DNA of 64,000 bases from contig NZ_JACOOJ010000004.1 in assembly GCF_014287585.1 (NCBI RefSeq), positions 124,001-188,000 of the forward strand, read 5' to 3'. This DNA is from Parabacteroides hominis. Its GTDB lineage: Bacteria; Bacteroidota; Bacteroidia; Bacteroidales; Tannerellaceae. Made by a program: the position numbers and the translations under genes. The notes below the pieces were generated by a model that saw nothing but the letters and a program-made list of their open reading frames with translations, searched no databases and was not told the origin of the DNA. Below, in pieces: positions 62,481 to 64,000 of this stretch (its first letter is position 1; every line of letters starts with the position of its first letter).

Positions 62481-62527
62481 AAAAACAAAAGAGTGCGTCC
62501 CGCAAATACAACGGTCGACGCACTCTC
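62481..62527 (-). terminator. Terminator after pepP
   Basis: Stem AGAGTGCGTC (62491-62500) / GACGCACTCT (62518-62527). Read on the minus strand it is followed by TTTGTTTTTA. It starts 21 bp after the pepP stop. Confidence 0.75.
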
Positions 62528-62547
62528 CTCATGTGTCTGTCCTGTTT

Positions 62548-63924
62548 TTATTTCCTTATCGCTTCTACTTCTTCAGCACGAACGGGGATCTTTTTACCTA
62601 ACAGGCGGGCGCCGTTTTCGGTGATCAGATAGTCCTCTTCGTTGCGGATACCGCTGAAATCTTTGTATGTGAACAGCTTGTCGTAGTTGATAAATTCAGT
62701 GAACTTGTTCTGGCTTCTCCAGAGATCCATCAGTTCGGGGATGAAGTAAACGCCCGGTTCGATGGTCAGGACAAAGCCCGGTTCCAATTTACGTCCGAGG
62801 CGGAGAGACTTGCGTCCGAACTCCGTGCTCTTCGGCTGGCCGTCATATCCGACGTAGACTTCGCCTAAGTTTTCCATATCGTGAACATCCAGTCCCATCA
62901 TGTGTCCCAAACCGCAAGGCATGAACATGGCATGAGCACCGGCTTTGACAGCTTCCATCGGATCACCTTTCACAAAGCCTAACTCTTTCAGACCTTCCAT
63001 GATCACTTTGCAGGACAATTCATATACATCGACAAACGGGATGCCCGGACGCAAAGCTGCAACAGCCGCTTCGTGGGCCGCCACCTGGATATCGTAGATC
63101 TCGCGTTGGCGAGTCGTAAACTTGGCATCGGCAGGAATCGTAGACGACATATCGCCGGCATATCCCATCTCCGTTTCGGCGCCGGCATCGAGCAGAAGCA
63201 TGTCGCCGCTCTTGATCCTGTTGCTATGATCATGATTGTGCAACGTCTGTCCGTTGATCGTCGCGATGATAGGGAAGGAGAGTTCGTAATTGTTTGCATA
63301 AGCCACTTCGGCAACGGCAGCGGCCACTTCACTTTCGCGGATGCCCGGACGAACGGTGCGCATGGCAGCCAGATGCATGTCGGCTGTCACGATACAGGCC
63401 TTTTCTATTTCCGCAATTTCTTCTTCGCTCTTATAGTTACGCTGGTTGACAACGCCCATTATAAAAGGTACGGAAGGTTTTTCGGCTCCCGGAACGACGC
63501 CTAACCATTGGAACAGTTTGATCTGGTGTTCGGCGCGATAAGTCGGCAGGTAATGAACCGGCTGGCCTTTCTGCTGTGCGCTCTTCAGATAGGTTTCGAT
63601 TTCCTTGAAGGGACGTACTTCGGTGATACCGGCGGCTTCGCTCTTTTCCTTCAGCGTCGGCTGTGTACCCATCCAGACGATTGCGTCGATCGTCAGTTCG
63701 TCGCCGAAAATGATCTCGCGGTTGTTGTCTATGTCGATGATGGCGGACAGTCCGGCATAGGGAAGTCCGAAGAAATACAGAAAAGTGGAATCCTGGCGGA
63801 AGTGGTATGTGTTATCGGCATAGTTCATACCGGACTCATCGTTACCTAAAAATAACAACAGGCCGGAACCTATCGTCTGTTTTAATTTAGCCCTGCGGGC
63901 GATATAAGTTTCTTTTGCGAACAT
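62548..63924 (-). CDS. Xaa-Pro aminopeptidase (aminopeptidase P family)
   Basis: A 458-residue enzyme from the ATG at 63924. It has an N-terminal creatinase-like domain, then a pita-bread metallopeptidase with its five metal ligands in LLLDAGAE, GDMSSTIP, GLGHMMGLDVHD, TIEPGVYF and GIRNEEDYLI. It removes N-terminal residues before proline and probably acts in the cytosol in peptide use. The start at 63954 was rejected because it overlaps the -7 box. Confidence 0.93.
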   Translation of the reverse strand: MFAKETYIARRAKLKQTIGSGLLLFLGNDESGMNYADNTYHFRQDSTFLYFFGLPYAGLSAIIDIDNNREIIFGDELTIDAIVWMGTQPTLKEKSEAAGITEVRPFKEIETYLKSAQQKGQPVHYLPTYRAEHQIKLFQWLGVVPGAEKPSVPFIMGVVNQRNYKSEEEIAEIEKACIVTADMHLAAMRTVRPGIRESEVAAAVAEVAYANNYELSFPIIATINGQTLHNHDHSNRIKSGDMLLLDAGAETEMGYAGDMSSTIPADAKFTTRQREIYDIQVAAHEAAVAALRPGIPFVDVYELSCKVIMEGLKELGFVKGDPMEAVKAGAHAMFMPCGLGHMMGLDVHDMENLGEVYVGYDGQPKSTEFGRKSLRLGRKLEPGFVLTIEPGVYFIPELMDLWRSQNKFTEFINYDKLFTYKDFSGIRNEEDYLITENGARLLGKKIPVRAEEVEAIRK

Positions 63925-63951
63925 GATATTATAAATTTGATTTAATGCTAC

Positions 63952-63959
63952 CAAAGATA
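63952..63959 (-). promoter_or_regulatory. -7 box of the aminopeptidase P gene
   Basis: Minus-strand TATCTTTG fits TAnnTTTG, 28 bp before the chosen ATG. Confidence 0.5.
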
Positions 63960-64000
63960 AGCATAAATTGGAATCCTAACATATTCGGGAGGTATTATTT

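Overview
The window looks like the chromosome of a gut Bacteroidales bacterium, most likely Parabacteroides or a close relative. Pointers are many TAnnTTTG-type promoter boxes, a six-gene Na+-NQR operon, a type IX secretion plug-domain protein (DUF5103), a DUF5686 outer-membrane protein, a BfmA/BtgA-type mobilization protein and Bacteroides-type tyrosine recombinases. The genus is inferred from recall of such gene sets, not from a search.

Region 1 (1-8750) is decayed mobile DNA. It holds the 3' end of a tyrosine recombinase, a GNAT protein, a relaxase, its BtgA-like partner, a hairpin-rich candidate oriT, an excisionase-like HTH protein and an RteC-C-terminal-like protein. A minus-strand cargo operon follows (AraC/GyrI regulator, zinc-ribbon protein, SPL-type radical SAM protein, GNAT-YoaP acetyltransferase). 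Then come remnants of a second related element: an integrase fragment cut at both ends, and an open chimera joining a patatin-like N-terminus to the C-terminal two thirds of a relaxase.

Region 2 (9172-19416) is an AT-rich defence island. It holds a 2026-residue protein with a QxK-type nuclease-like N-terminus, a STAND P-loop NTPase and a very long helical C-terminus, which resembles Avs-type phage sensors in layout. A convergent McrBC pair follows, whose McrB carries an EVE-like N-terminal domain and is preceded by a 36-codon leader reading frame. The island ends near three identical tandem tRNA-Arg(ACG) genes at 20479-20772.

Region 3 (20794-64000) is chromosomal backbone: a PlpD-like patatin/beta-barrel protein; htpG; a sodium:solute symporter with its small accessory protein, an ACT-domain protein and phenylacetate-CoA ligase; a damaged beta-propeller/TonB-like pair; an ECF sigma / membrane partner / Spy-like envelope-stress operon; DUF5686 plus NhaC; a primase-like zinc-finger protein with a degenerate TOPRIM region, a CDF transporter and guanine deaminase; the DUF5103 gene; nqrABCDEF, with a rubredoxin-like domain fused to NqrC; AMP nucleosidase and holA; an XRE regulator behind an 840-bp noncoding stretch; pyrK-pyrD; a GH36 alpha-galactosidase; MgtC; serB; an oadB-like sodium pump subunit with a small membrane partner; and aminopeptidase P.

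The strongest candidate for a little-described system is the giant nuclease-STAND protein at 9172-15252. The rubredoxin-NqrC fusion, the patatin-relaxase chimera, the degenerate-TOPRIM protein and an exact 22-bp array of small palindromes at 41537-41668 also merit a second look.
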